Counted from the stretch's first letter, positions 10,076 through 20,447 are shown. The stretch is 40,693 nucleotides of DNA from Oscillospiraceae bacterium (GCA_009786445.1 WQTE01000012.1:1-40693); one strand, 5' to 3'. Made by a program: numbers and translations. The notes: generated by a model from the letters alone, not told the origin.

Positions 10076-12247
10076 TCATATTTTCATTGCTACATGCATC
10101 GAAGAATTATCGGAGAGCATATGAAAACCTCCATATTCAAATCCGAATCGCTGTAAAAGGTCTTTAAAAAAGTCCAACCGGAAGCCAAACTCGCACCATC
10201 CTTTTTTACGTATTTCATAGATTGCAGCACCGTCATTATTTACCAACCCCCAGGGCCGATCATAGTCATCAGAAATGGCTTCATCAAGAAAGTATATTTT
10301 GCTTTCATTTGACATCTTTTTGTTTAGAATCTTCAGTAATCGCATGGGGTCATTGCAGTGATGAAAGGAAGATGAAAATATAACTATATCAAAGGTGCTA
10401 TCTGCGCTTTCAATGTCAAAGAAAGAGCCACAAATAATATTATTGTTTATATTAAGACTTGTGAGCAATTTGCGAGCATAGTTAGCAAAACCTTCACATA
10501 TATCAATTCCTGTACAGCTACACCCACATCTACCGAATTGCTCTAATAGAAACCCCCATGCAAACCCCATCTCAAGAACAGCCATACCATGTGCAGGCTT
10601 GCATATGTCTAACAAGTCTGCATAAAGTCTCATTTTTTTTGCTTTACTTTCAGCGCCAAACAAGCTTCCTTCATACATATCTATATATGATTCTGACACA
10701 TATCTGCTTTCCAGACTTATACTATAATCCTTCCCGGAAAGAAACTTGTGAAAAGACATCTCATAATCCCTGTATTCAGGTGAAAAAGGATCACAGTTCG
10801 GAGGAGATTTTCCAAATATTCTTACAAAACTTTCAAAATCAAATTTATGGCTGCCTACACAATTATAATACTCTTGCCCTCCATATTGAAATTTATCAAC
10901 CGTTCTCACAAATTCATCTACTTGCTCAAAGCTGGTCAAAAGTGTTATTCCCTCATTATTACTCAAGTTAGTTGTTTTGCTAATGTTTTTTTCATCACTT
11001 ACCACTGAATAGTACGCATTTTTCCAGATGCTCATTATTTTCTCTGTTGAATAGCTGTTGTTATATGTTTTTAATCCATTTTCTACCAGCGAGTTACCCA
11101 CATCAGGATTGTCTAAAATATTAATAATGTGCTCTGCAAACTCCTCCGGTGTATCACCAATCAGAACATCTTTTCCATCGATGCAATCGAGACCTTCGAC
11201 ACTTATGCCGGTTGCAACAATCGGTATTTGAGAAATCCAGGCTGTCGGGTTTTTAAGTCTTACACCTGCACCAATACGTATGGGAGATACAAAAACCTTC
11301 GATTGGTGTAGTAGAGGAATTTCATTTTCCAACGCTCCCCAAAATGTTATCCTTCTGTCAGAACGTAATAATTTTATGACCTCAGAATCAGGTTCACCGG
11401 AACCAACTATTTCCAGTTTAACATCAGGGTTACTATCCCACACTAAAGGCATTACTTTTTCTATGAGCCATGTAAGCGCATCAGTGGTGGGAAACCAACT
11501 CATACTTCCGATAAATAACAAGTCATGCGGTTTATCTCTTGATTTGTCCTTTGGGGTATAGGCGTTGTCGTCTACTCCTGCTCCGGTGGGCACATAATGC
11601 AGCTTTGCCGACTTTGCAGTTGCTGTGAGAAGTTCCTTTTCTACTTTTGATATACAAAACACATCATCAAACCAGTCAATGACCATCTCTTCCCATTTTT
11701 TTAGTGACTTGTAATCATCCAAAACCCACTCTCTGTCAATCGGACGTGCATATTTACTCCAGCGTTTAAAAACCAACCACTCTAAATTCTGGCAATCCAT
11801 AATTACTTTAGCATTTGTATAAAGCCTTAACTTTGGAACCACCCACGCCAATTGTGGATGAGTTATTTGAATAATGTCATATTCTGTACGCTGAACTTCA
11901 CTTATAATATTATCTAGGAAGTCCTTGTTCATTGTATTCCAAACTTGTTTTGGAAAATCCGGAGGTACAGTGTCGTGGTTAAACTGGAATGGTTGACTTG
12001 TAAGTGTGCCACGAAAATACTTTGTTTTATTCAGTTTGGTGAAGTAATTCTCATTATGAATTAACTCTTCTTTACTGTAGGACATATACATTACCGAAAA
12101 TTCTATGTTTACATCCTCTTCAAAATAAAGCACCGGTGCAAACATACGTTTTGCGCCTCCGCTGATAGGCGGGCAATACATATAATGACAGAGCAGTAGC
12201 ACTGAAATCTTTTCTTCTTTGTTCATATAACAGACCTCAAATTTCAT
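10076..12247 (-). CDS. Bifunctional protein: N-terminal GT4 glycosyltransferase fused to C-terminal class I SAM methyltransferase
   Basis: N-half: LLFIGSMSWFPTTDALTWLIEKVMPLVWDSNPDVKLEIVGSGEP. C-half: MAVLEMGFAWGFLLEQFGRCGCSCTGIDICEGFANYARKLL...FDIVIFSSSFHHCNDPMRLL. Probable start at internal MNKEEK (12226). Confidence 0.88.
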   Translation of the reverse strand: MKFEVCYMNKEEKISVLLLCHYMYCPPISGGAKRMFAPVLYFEEDVNIEFSVMYMSYSKEELIHNENYFTKLNKTKYFRGTLTSQPFQFNHDTVPPDFPKQVWNTMNKDFLDNIISEVQRTEYDIIQITHPQLAWVVPKLRLYTNAKVIMDCQNLEWLVFKRWSKYARPIDREWVLDDYKSLKKWEEMVIDWFDDVFCISKVEKELLTATAKSAKLHYVPTGAGVDDNAYTPKDKSRDKPHDLLFIGSMSWFPTTDALTWLIEKVMPLVWDSNPDVKLEIVGSGEPDSEVIKLLRSDRRITFWGALENEIPLLHQSKVFVSPIRIGAGVRLKNPTAWISQIPIVATGISVEGLDCIDGKDVLIGDTPEEFAEHIINILDNPDVGNSLVENGLKTYNNSYSTEKIMSIWKNAYYSVVSDEKNISKTTNLSNNEGITLLTSFEQVDEFVRTVDKFQYGGQEYYNCVGSHKFDFESFVRIFGKSPPNCDPFSPEYRDYEMSFHKFLSGKDYSISLESRYVSESYIDMYEGSLFGAESKAKKMRLYADLLDICKPAHGMAVLEMGFAWGFLLEQFGRCGCSCTGIDICEGFANYARKLLTSLNINNNIICGSFFDIESADSTFDIVIFSSSFHHCNDPMRLLKILNKKMSNESKIYFLDEAISDDYDRPWGLVNNDGAAIYEIRKKGWCEFGFRLDFFKDLLQRFGFEYGGFHMLSDNSSMHVAMKI

Positions 12248-12263
12248 TTTTATGAAGCATCGT

Positions 12264-13673
12264 TCACTTTGTTGCGATTATTGCATAATCCATACTACCA
12301 AATAATAAATCGGAGAGATGTTCGATGCCTTCATTAAACTGCCTTAAATTATCAATTCCCTCTCCCTCTAGTAACGGCAACTTGTAGTCCAGCTTGCTGG
12401 TTTCGGTAAACAATATCTCGATATTACTAAATCCTGCTTCTTTTAGAAAATACTCCTGTGTTTTAGGGTGTACAGGTTTTACATGAGAAGGATCTACGTA
12501 AAACCAGCTATAATAAATCCCTAGACATGTGGGGTTTGGAGTTTCAATGATAAGACAACCACCGGGCTTTAGAACTTCATAAGCTCTCCTATACATAGCA
12601 ACAAGATATTCAAATTCAAGATGTTCTACAAGATGAGCTGAAAATATACCATCTGCAGATTCATCATCAATCTTCTGCAAGTAGTTATTTACATCATCAC
12701 AGACAACATCCAACCCCTTCATTTTGCAGTATATAACAAACTCGTCATATAAATCTACTCCGGTGCAATTGATGTTATTATTTTTGAGTAATTCCAAGAA
12801 CTCCCCTCTACCACAGCCAAGGTCAATAACATTTTCTTTTCCCTCAAAGTATGGAAGATATGCCATCAGTGTCTTTTTTACATTGTACCTAGCTCCGCGG
12901 AAGTTATTCTCAAAATTAAAGTAATCGATAGCACTGTATTTGCTGTCGCCGGTTTGTGTTGTTGCTGACTTGTCGCAGCTTTGATTGCGCAGAAAATCAG
13001 TTTCCTTAAAGCTTCTTATAGCTCTCACTGCTTGCATTTCAGACTTATCTTGCTGCAAATACATTTCATGTATAATTCCTTGTATTTTAGGAAGCTCAGT
13101 AGTGTACATATTGTGTATTTCTGCGTGTATTTTAGGAAGCTCAGCAGTGTGCATATTGTCTATTTCTGCGTGTATTTTAGGAAGCTCAGCAGTGTGCATA
13201 TTGTCTATTTCTGCATATATTTTATTCACATGCTCCCATAGACCGTTTACCCCATCCTTTGTGTGATTTACCTCGCTCATCATTTCGTTTGTATAATTCC
13301 GAAAAGCTGATGCTGTTCCTTCCAGTTGAGCAATTGTTGCAGCTACAGAGGCATTAAAGGCTCTTTGCTCATCTACAATAGGTTCGAGCAAAAATCTTAG
13401 CAATCTGCGAATAACCCTGCGCATTAAAGTAAGTGGCTTCCCTAATAATCTTCTATGTGATTTCAATGGGCGGTAATATGTTACATGGTGCAATCGTTTG
13501 CTATCCTCACGCCAGTACTCCAATGCTTGGACATAATCACTGACATTAGCGGATAACTCACTTAGTAACTCAATGTTGTCTTTCTCTTTACTATCAGCAT
13601 GTTTTATTTCAATTACATCGTCTATGTAATCTGCGAGTTCTTCCCAATTTTGTTCTTCAGTAGTTTTCATCAT
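12264..13673 (-). CDS. Class I SAM-dependent methyltransferase with N-terminal coiled-coil repeat region
   Basis: VIDLGCGRGEFLELLKNNNINCTGVDLYDEF...FSAHLVEHLEFEYLVAMYRRAYEVLKPGGCLIIETPNPTCLG; N-terminal region with 15-aa repeats (AELPKIHAEIDNMHT). Confidence 0.9.
   Translation of the reverse strand: MMKTTEEQNWEELADYIDDVIEIKHADSKEKDNIELLSELSANVSDYVQALEYWREDSKRLHHVTYYRPLKSHRRLLGKPLTLMRRVIRRLLRFLLEPIVDEQRAFNASVAATIAQLEGTASAFRNYTNEMMSEVNHTKDGVNGLWEHVNKIYAEIDNMHTAELPKIHAEIDNMHTAELPKIHAEIHNMYTTELPKIQGIIHEMYLQQDKSEMQAVRAIRSFKETDFLRNQSCDKSATTQTGDSKYSAIDYFNFENNFRGARYNVKKTLMAYLPYFEGKENVIDLGCGRGEFLELLKNNNINCTGVDLYDEFVIYCKMKGLDVVCDDVNNYLQKIDDESADGIFSAHLVEHLEFEYLVAMYRRAYEVLKPGGCLIIETPNPTCLGIYYSWFYVDPSHVKPVHPKTQEYFLKEAGFSNIEILFTETSKLDYKLPLLEGEGIDNLRQFNEGIEHLSDLLFGSMDYAIIATK
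13085..13222 (-). repeat. In-frame 45-bp tandem repeat (three units) encoding AELPKIHAEIDNMHT coiled-coil units
   Basis: TTTTAGGAAGCTCAG starts at 13085, 13130 and 13175 (period exactly 45); the 2nd and 3rd units are almost identical. Confidence 0.9.
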
Positions 13674-13727
13674 AGTGTCGGGGAAACACTCCCGACATTC
13701 ACCTGCCTCTCTGAATTATGAAACTTA

Positions 13728-16097
13728 TTAATGCGTTGAATTGCTCAAAACTTGTTTCTCCACTAAGTTGCTATATTTCTTTGCTAAAATTTGCCATCTG
13801 AGGTTATTATGCACGTAATTATACGCATTACCTGTAATTGACTTTTGTAATGCCGTGTCAATGAGTAAGCTACTGACGGCTTTTCCAAACCCATCTAACT
13901 CACAAACTAATGCATGCTCCTTGTGAGTGATACTGTATCCTCGCATTCCTAGTGGTGATGTTATCACAGGTATTCTTGATGCAAAATAATCAGCTAACTT
14001 AAGGTTTGAGCCGAAGCCGTTGCGCATTGGGTTTAGTGCTATATCCGCAAGTCCCATCAATGTGTTTTTATCCGAAACACCCACCCTTCCCATTGGAATG
14101 ACGTTATCAGGCAGAGGGCTTTTGTCAAAGGAATCGCAAACCCCGCCGATTAGCATGAAATATATGTGTGGCATTTCTTTTGCCAGTGAGGCTATTATGT
14201 ATTCTGCAGCCTCGACATTAGGAGTATGTCCGCTTCCTATAAAAACTACAATTGGATGCTTGTTAAACTTTGCTTTTAACTTTTCTGAGTTTGGATGTTT
14301 TTTCCCCATCTGTATTTCAACGCCATTTTCTATAACAAACACCGGCTTATCCGCTTCAGGATACATTTCATCTTTTGAGCAAGTGATAATAAAGTTTGCC
14401 AAATCTATTGCTCTTCCCTCAGCTTTTTCTGCTTTATTGCATAAAAAATCGTACTCAGGATGACCTTGTAATAACTCCCTTTTTAGTTTAGACTCATAGT
14501 TAAGACTCTCATATATAATCGGTATGTCTGTATCTGCATCTATAAGCTCAGACATATATGGGTGGACTAGAATGACAGTGTCTGCAAATGTTATACTTTT
14601 CTTTAACATAGTTGCCAGAAGCCTATTATGCTTGCACATATATGACGAGACAATGTCTGCAGCACTGGCAGGATGATAACTGTCCATTCTCTCTTGCTCT
14701 GCGATATGCTCTTTTGTCTTAGGGATTGAAATCTCTATAAATTGCGGAGCTGGAATGGTTCGTAATATGCTGTTATCTCCATTAAGGCATAAATGAAGTA
14801 CTTTATACCTTTGCGACATATGGCGATAAAGATTATTTATGCGAACCTCACCGCCACCCTTAGGGACTGCCGCAGAAAAGTCATTTAGAATAAGAAGTGT
14901 GGGTGTATGGGTTTTCTGTGGCAAATTGTCAATCTCATTGTGAGCAATTTCGGCGATTTTAGCCCACGAGTATGTGCTATTGACATGTGTGCGCCCGGTC
15001 GCTGCGACTTTGTTCATGTCTTCAGGCTTGTCTAGTAATTCACAAAGCCTTTTGGCAAAATTGTCTTCATCTGCTAAGTAATAATGTTCACCGTCGACTA
15101 CACTAAGCCCTCTTACTCCTGTTTCAGTGGATAGCACGGGAACTCCTGCCGAGAAGAATTCCAAGGTCTTCAGGTTCGTACCCGACCCGGAGAACATAGG
15201 GTTAATGGCAATTTTGCAATTGCGAAACAGTCTTTCCTTTTCCTCTTGGGCAACAAATCCAAGGAGTTTTACATTTTGCCTGCTTTCTACTTTTGCTTTG
15301 TCTGAACAGCTTCCGGCAATTTGAAACGTGATATTTTTGCATTTACCAGCAACATGATTGACTATGAACTCCACTGTTTCTATATTGGGCGGATGTGCAC
15401 TTCCTATAAACAGGGCTGTATTATCTGATGCTTCAGTATGATTGTCTCGCATTGTGTACTCTTCAGGGTTAATGCCGTTTGGAGCAAGCTTTACCTTTTC
15501 CTCATTTACATCAAACTCTTTTATGAACTTCCTTTTATCATCTTCACATGTGGCAAACACCAAATCGCATTTACGGACAAGTTCACCTTCAAGTTCTCGA
15601 ACAAGGCTTATATATCCGACTGCATACTCACCAGACCACATCTGTGACATTAAATCTGACTCATAATTATAGCTGTTGTAAATTCTCGGTTTGTCATCTA
15701 TGTCAAAAAATAAGTCATAGCGGAGCATATATGGCGACTCGTGGATGATAATGTCGCAATCTGAATATAACTCCAAGTATTTATCATGGTATAGATTATG
15801 GAATTCACTGCTCAAGGCACACACCAAAGCGGATACCTCAGAGCATATTTTCTGTTTGTCTAGTTTCCAATGCAGTTCATTAAAAATATCCCCCTTTGGA
15901 ACACGGTGTTCACGAAATCTATCTGAGTGCACTATAACTTCCATGGGGTGATCTCCAAAGGTTGGCGACAGTAATGTTATGTCATAGTACTTACTCAAGT
16001 GTTTATAAAAATTATAGTAACGCAATTCCCCTCCACTACCGGGAGGAGAAAAAGCAGGAAAAAAATTCATTGCGAGTATCTTGGTCATAGTCAACAT
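13728..16097 (-). CDS. Tandem double glycosyltransferase (two GT4 modules in one polypeptide)
   Basis: Two GT4-like halves: FFPAFSPPGSGGELRYYNFYKHL...TALFIGSAHPPNIETVEFI, and LILNDFSAAVPKGGGEVRINNLYRHM...IVVFIGSGHTPNVEAAEYI. Probable start at MTKILAMNF (16088). Confidence 0.88.
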   Translation of the reverse strand: MLTMTKILAMNFFPAFSPPGSGGELRYYNFYKHLSKYYDITLLSPTFGDHPMEVIVHSDRFREHRVPKGDIFNELHWKLDKQKICSEVSALVCALSSEFHNLYHDKYLELYSDCDIIIHESPYMLRYDLFFDIDDKPRIYNSYNYESDLMSQMWSGEYAVGYISLVRELEGELVRKCDLVFATCEDDKRKFIKEFDVNEEKVKLAPNGINPEEYTMRDNHTEASDNTALFIGSAHPPNIETVEFIVNHVAGKCKNITFQIAGSCSDKAKVESRQNVKLLGFVAQEEKERLFRNCKIAINPMFSGSGTNLKTLEFFSAGVPVLSTETGVRGLSVVDGEHYYLADEDNFAKRLCELLDKPEDMNKVAATGRTHVNSTYSWAKIAEIAHNEIDNLPQKTHTPTLLILNDFSAAVPKGGGEVRINNLYRHMSQRYKVLHLCLNGDNSILRTIPAPQFIEISIPKTKEHIAEQERMDSYHPASAADIVSSYMCKHNRLLATMLKKSITFADTVILVHPYMSELIDADTDIPIIYESLNYESKLKRELLQGHPEYDFLCNKAEKAEGRAIDLANFIITCSKDEMYPEADKPVFVIENGVEIQMGKKHPNSEKLKAKFNKHPIVVFIGSGHTPNVEAAEYIIASLAKEMPHIYFMLIGGVCDSFDKSPLPDNVIPMGRVGVSDKNTLMGLADIALNPMRNGFGSNLKLADYFASRIPVITSPLGMRGYSITHKEHALVCELDGFGKAVSSLLIDTALQKSITGNAYNYVHNNLRWQILAKKYSNLVEKQVLSNSTH

Positions 16098-16150
16098 CCC
16101 ATAAATGCAAAATCATGTTCCATATACACTTTATAGACAGCTTAATCTTG

Positions 16151-16501
16151 TTATGAATCCGATTGAATCACTTCGGCTTGCAGCTCTCTTACTTGGGCTT
16201 GTAGTTCTCTTATTTGGGCTTGTAGCAACGCAAATTCTTCTGCTCGGTACTGCGCCTTTCTGGGCAAAAGCACCACTTGAACCATGATGCGTGCTATGTA
16301 TCCAAAAAATGGAACCTTATAAGTAACTTTTAATATCTTTCGCAAAACATCTTTCAACCGCTGCACATTCGACATAAACTTCACGGGTCTTGGTTTTTTA
16401 TAGAGGATTTTGATGTCAGTTATGTCTTTGCCCTTATCCAACTCAGAAATAACCTCTATAATCTTATTAGGATCAATCTTCGGTGCTTTATTTTTATTCA
16501 C
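16151..16501 (-). CDS. Small orphan protein with C-terminal coiled coil (unknown function)
   Basis: Track ORF begins at 16534, but the -10 box overlaps that start. GTG at 16501, preceded by AGAGG, is a better start (about 116 aa). C-terminal heptads LQAQIRELQAQVRELQAEV, 21-bp period in DNA. Confidence 0.6.
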   Translation of the reverse strand: MNKNKAPKIDPNKIIEVISELDKGKDITDIKILYKKPRPVKFMSNVQRLKDVLRKILKVTYKVPFFGYIARIMVQVVLLPRKAQYRAEEFALLQAQIRELQAQVRELQAEVIQSDS

Positions 16502-16536
16502 AATACAGCCTCTTTTATGCTTCGCTAACCTCAATT

Positions 16537-16564
16537 ATTATATACATTTTCTGAGTGTTGTCAA
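16537..16564 (-). promoter_or_regulatory. Sigma-A-type promoter for the left-hand operon: TTGACA-N16-TATAAT
   Basis: Plus strand ATTATA 16537-16542 and TGTCAA 16559-16564; both boxes are consensus on the minus strand. Confidence 0.75.
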
Positions 16565-16640
16565 TATACCCTAAGTTTTATGTTGCTCACTAATACTATT
16601 CTCGCATAACTGTACCTGTGGTTTGCAACCTACCACCACG

Positions 16641-16718
16641 TTACTCTACCTTCAAGCCTACCTTCTCCACTATATCCTCAACGCACTCCTCAAACCGGAA
16701 ACAACCATCTTGAAGCAT
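16641..16718 (-). pseudogene. Possible C-terminal gene remnant in an intergenic region
   Basis: Minus reading ATG 16718 to TAA 16641: MLQDGCFRFEECVEDIVEKVGLKVE*; protein-like composition, with an in-frame TAG just upstream. Confidence 0.3.
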
Positions 16719-16747
16719 GGTGAGCTAATTGCGTATTTAATTACCTC

Positions 16748-17674
16748 CTATTTTAACCGTACACCTTCCACCCGATAAAACTCCAACACATCCTGTAATG
16801 TCGTTTCTATCGGAATCTCTGCTCTCCAACCAGTATGCTCCATAAGCCTTGTATTATCGCATATGAGAGTTGGTGTGTCCGACGGGCGCATGCGTGATTC
16901 ATCCTGCCTAACAGGTATTTCGCTCTTGGACATAGAAATCAGCATGTTAAGTATATCCTGTGCTTTACGCCCTGTTCCGGAGCCGACATTATAAACCTGA
17001 CCGCTATCTCCTTTTCCAGCGAGAAGTCTGTATGCTCTCACAATGTCTCTGACATCTGAAAAGTCCCTAACAACTTCAAGGTTGCCAACTTTGAGATATT
17101 CAGATTTGCCTTGCTCCACCTGCACAATTCCGTGGCATAGGTCAGTGGTGAGATACCCGAGACCTTGTCCGGGGCCGCTGTGATTAAATGAGCGCGTTAG
17201 GACTATGTCCATATCGAACGTTTTTGCGTACACTCTTGATAATTCTTCTTGTGCTTTTTTCGATGCTGCATAGGGATTTTGAGCGTTGAGGGCTGCATTT
17301 TCTGATATAGGCTCTTTAATTATTCCGGTCACACCGTATTGGTCGGCAGAGCCAACTAAAACTATTCGGCATGGAGATTTGAGTTCTTTGACGGCTTCCA
17401 AGAGATTTATAGTCCCTATTACATTCACTTCATAGGTCTTTTGCGGTATTTTCCACGAAAGTCCAACATTTGCTTGTGCAGCTAAATGAAATATGACGTC
17501 AGGTTTTCGGTCAAGGACATACTCTTTTAAAGACTGCTGATTAAGCAAATCTATGCAGTCGGTGTTATCCCCGCCTACAATATCCAGACCATAGACAGTA
17601 TATCCGTTTGCTTGCAGCTCAGGCTCTAAATGCCGTCCGACAAAACCGTTGCTGCCTGTTATTAGTGCTTTCAT
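16748..17674 (-). CDS. rmd: GDP-6-deoxy-D-mannose (GDP-4-keto-6-deoxymannose) reductase, SDR family
   Basis: MKALITGSNGFVGRHL; VGSADQYG; NPYAASKKAQEEL; RSFNHSGPGQ; VGNLEVVRDFSDVRDIVRAY; VYNVGSGTGRKAQDIL. Confidence 0.88.
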   Translation of the reverse strand: MKALITGSNGFVGRHLEPELQANGYTVYGLDIVGGDNTDCIDLLNQQSLKEYVLDRKPDVIFHLAAQANVGLSWKIPQKTYEVNVIGTINLLEAVKELKSPCRIVLVGSADQYGVTGIIKEPISENAALNAQNPYAASKKAQEELSRVYAKTFDMDIVLTRSFNHSGPGQGLGYLTTDLCHGIVQVEQGKSEYLKVGNLEVVRDFSDVRDIVRAYRLLAGKGDSGQVYNVGSGTGRKAQDILNMLISMSKSEIPVRQDESRMRPSDTPTLICDNTRLMEHTGWRAEIPIETTLQDVLEFYRVEGVRLK

Positions 17675-17738
17675 TTTTTGTTTACCATCTCTAAATCATA
17701 TGAGTTGTTATCTGCGCTAGTACCGGTAATCTTGTGAT

Positions 17739-17775
17739 ACAAACCGTTGCATACACGACCTATTAAACGGTTTGT
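17739..17775. repeat. 10-bp perfect inverted repeat ACAAACCGTT-N17-AACGGTTTGT (candidate terminator/attenuator stem)
   Basis: Arms 17739-17748 and 17766-17775, in the 124-bp gap between the AAA-ATPase gene and rmd; followed by TTTTCTGCTTT on the plus strand. Confidence 0.55.
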
Positions 17776-17798
17776 TTTCTGCTTTGGGGGCGAAATAG

Positions 17799-19409
17799 TT
17801 ACTTCGCCGGGGCTGCGTGGGTAAATTTGATATCATCCCTGCCCAGGAATGCAAATGCAGCGTGATGAATAGCCTTTCCACTTGCGGAGTATTTCTCATC
17901 ATATCCTTTATCTTTAATTTGCTTCATGCCTGAGTCCAGCGCTTCGTCAAAAAGCTTCTGCTTATTTTCTTCAGATATATCCGACTCGCATTTTATGTAC
18001 TTAAACTCAATGATGTATACCTTACTTTCAAGTTCAAGCACCGCATCAATTCTGCCTCTCGCAGTCGAAACTTCTGCACTTATATCAAATCCAAGAAGTA
18101 TCATAATCGCGTAGAATATAGAGTGATAATACGCCTCGGCATCAACATGCAACTGATAAGGGATAGATGCAAACAGCCCTCTGAGCGTTTCAAGCACTGC
18201 CTGTAAGTCGCAATTTCGGAATGCTTCTTTCATTTTTCGGTATGATGATTCTGCAAAAACATCACTACTTTCGGTGAAGCCTGCCAGGATATGCAAATTA
18301 AAGGCTTCTCTTACTTCAAAGTTGGGTATTTCCAAAAGGTATGTTGGCGTGCCGTAGTGGGGCGGAACTTCTTTTACTGTGAGATAACCTGTTTGAAACA
18401 GCAACGATTCAGGTTCCATTCGCCTGATGTCAAATGAGTCCATAGACCATTCGCTAATTTCCAGATTTCGGAGAGAGATGTATGACGCAGGCTTTTCTTT
18501 GAGCATTTCTATTAAAAAAGTCGGGGTTCCGCTTGAGTACCAGTATCCCTTGAATACTTCTTCTGTGAAAAAGTATAACAGTGAAAATGGGTTTAAAACC
18601 CGGTTTATTCCATCCCAAGAATAGCCGTCATACCACTTGAGAATTTCTTCCTCTATGCCATCATATCGACTGAAATATTCGAGGGCTTTCAACCTTTCGA
18701 TATAGGCTCCAAAATATTTTTCAAGGTCTTCAACAGCAATGCCGCATATATTTACATATCTTTTTGACATGGTTATGTCCAGAAGATTGTTGAGCCCTGA
18801 GAATATTGATGTTTTTGTAAACTTTGTCACTCCGGTAATAAACGTCATTCTGAGGTGGGCGTCCATTGATTTTAATACGCCGTAGAAGCTTCTTACAACC
18901 TCCCTGTTTTCCTCTGCTATGTCCAACTTAGCAAGCCTGTCCAGTATAGGCTTGTCGTATTCGTCTATTAGTACAACAACTGTTTTGTTATACTTCCTAT
19001 GCAGAGAGGAAATAAGGTGTTTAAATATATCTGCAGGGATTGAGCCAATCAGGTTAAAACCTTCTTCCTCTGCTCTAATATTTAAAGCGTTTACAAGTGA
19101 CTCTTTCAACGCTTGAGGTGTTTCGTTCGAAATATTACTCATGTCGAAACGTAGCACAGGATGCCTCTCGAAGCTATAATCAGAATCGTAGATGTATAGC
19201 CCTTTGAAAAGTTCCTTATCGCCGCTGAATGTCTCGGCTATTGTATCAAGCAAAAGTGACTTCCCAAACCGTCTCGGACGCGACAGGAAATAATAGCTGG
19301 CATTATTCAAAAGTTCATATATGTATTGTGTCTTATCGGCATATACATAATCACCTTCAATAATTTTCCGAAAACTTTGTATTCCAATGGGCATCTTTTT
19401 TAGTTTCAC
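17799..19409 (-). CDS. AAA-ATPase-like / PD-(D/E)XK nuclease domain protein (PF09820 + PF08011 / DUF1703 type)
   Basis: KKMPIGIQSFRKIIEGDYVYADKTQYIYELLNNASYYFLSRPRRFGKSLLLDTIAETFSG; VVVLIDEYDKPILDRL; C-terminal GRIDAVLELESKVYIIEFKY nuclease-like motif. Confidence 0.93.
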   Translation of the reverse strand: MKLKKMPIGIQSFRKIIEGDYVYADKTQYIYELLNNASYYFLSRPRRFGKSLLLDTIAETFSGDKELFKGLYIYDSDYSFERHPVLRFDMSNISNETPQALKESLVNALNIRAEEEGFNLIGSIPADIFKHLISSLHRKYNKTVVVLIDEYDKPILDRLAKLDIAEENREVVRSFYGVLKSMDAHLRMTFITGVTKFTKTSIFSGLNNLLDITMSKRYVNICGIAVEDLEKYFGAYIERLKALEYFSRYDGIEEEILKWYDGYSWDGINRVLNPFSLLYFFTEEVFKGYWYSSGTPTFLIEMLKEKPASYISLRNLEISEWSMDSFDIRRMEPESLLFQTGYLTVKEVPPHYGTPTYLLEIPNFEVREAFNLHILAGFTESSDVFAESSYRKMKEAFRNCDLQAVLETLRGLFASIPYQLHVDAEAYYHSIFYAIMILLGFDISAEVSTARGRIDAVLELESKVYIIEFKYIKCESDISEENKQKLFDEALDSGMKQIKDKGYDEKYSASGKAIHHAAFAFLGRDDIKFTHAAPAK

Positions 19410-19421
19410 AGTGGATCTCCC

Positions 19422-20447
<1,026 letters not shown>

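Noticed and set aside
13085-13222. 45-bp periodic repeats considered as a CRISPR-like array
   Set aside because: Units are contiguous with no unique spacers and lie in-frame inside a coding sequence (coiled coil).
12981-13266. Two overlapping plus-strand ORFs with repeated FRKLSSVHIVYFCVY / LGSSAVCILSISACI peptides
   Set aside because: These are antisense shadows of the in-frame 45-bp repeat in the methyltransferase gene; no SD or family resemblance.
17717-17902. 61-aa minus ORF overlapping the 3' end of the AAA-ATPase gene
   Set aside because: Out of frame with the nuclease domain C-terminus, unremarkable composition; treated as chance.
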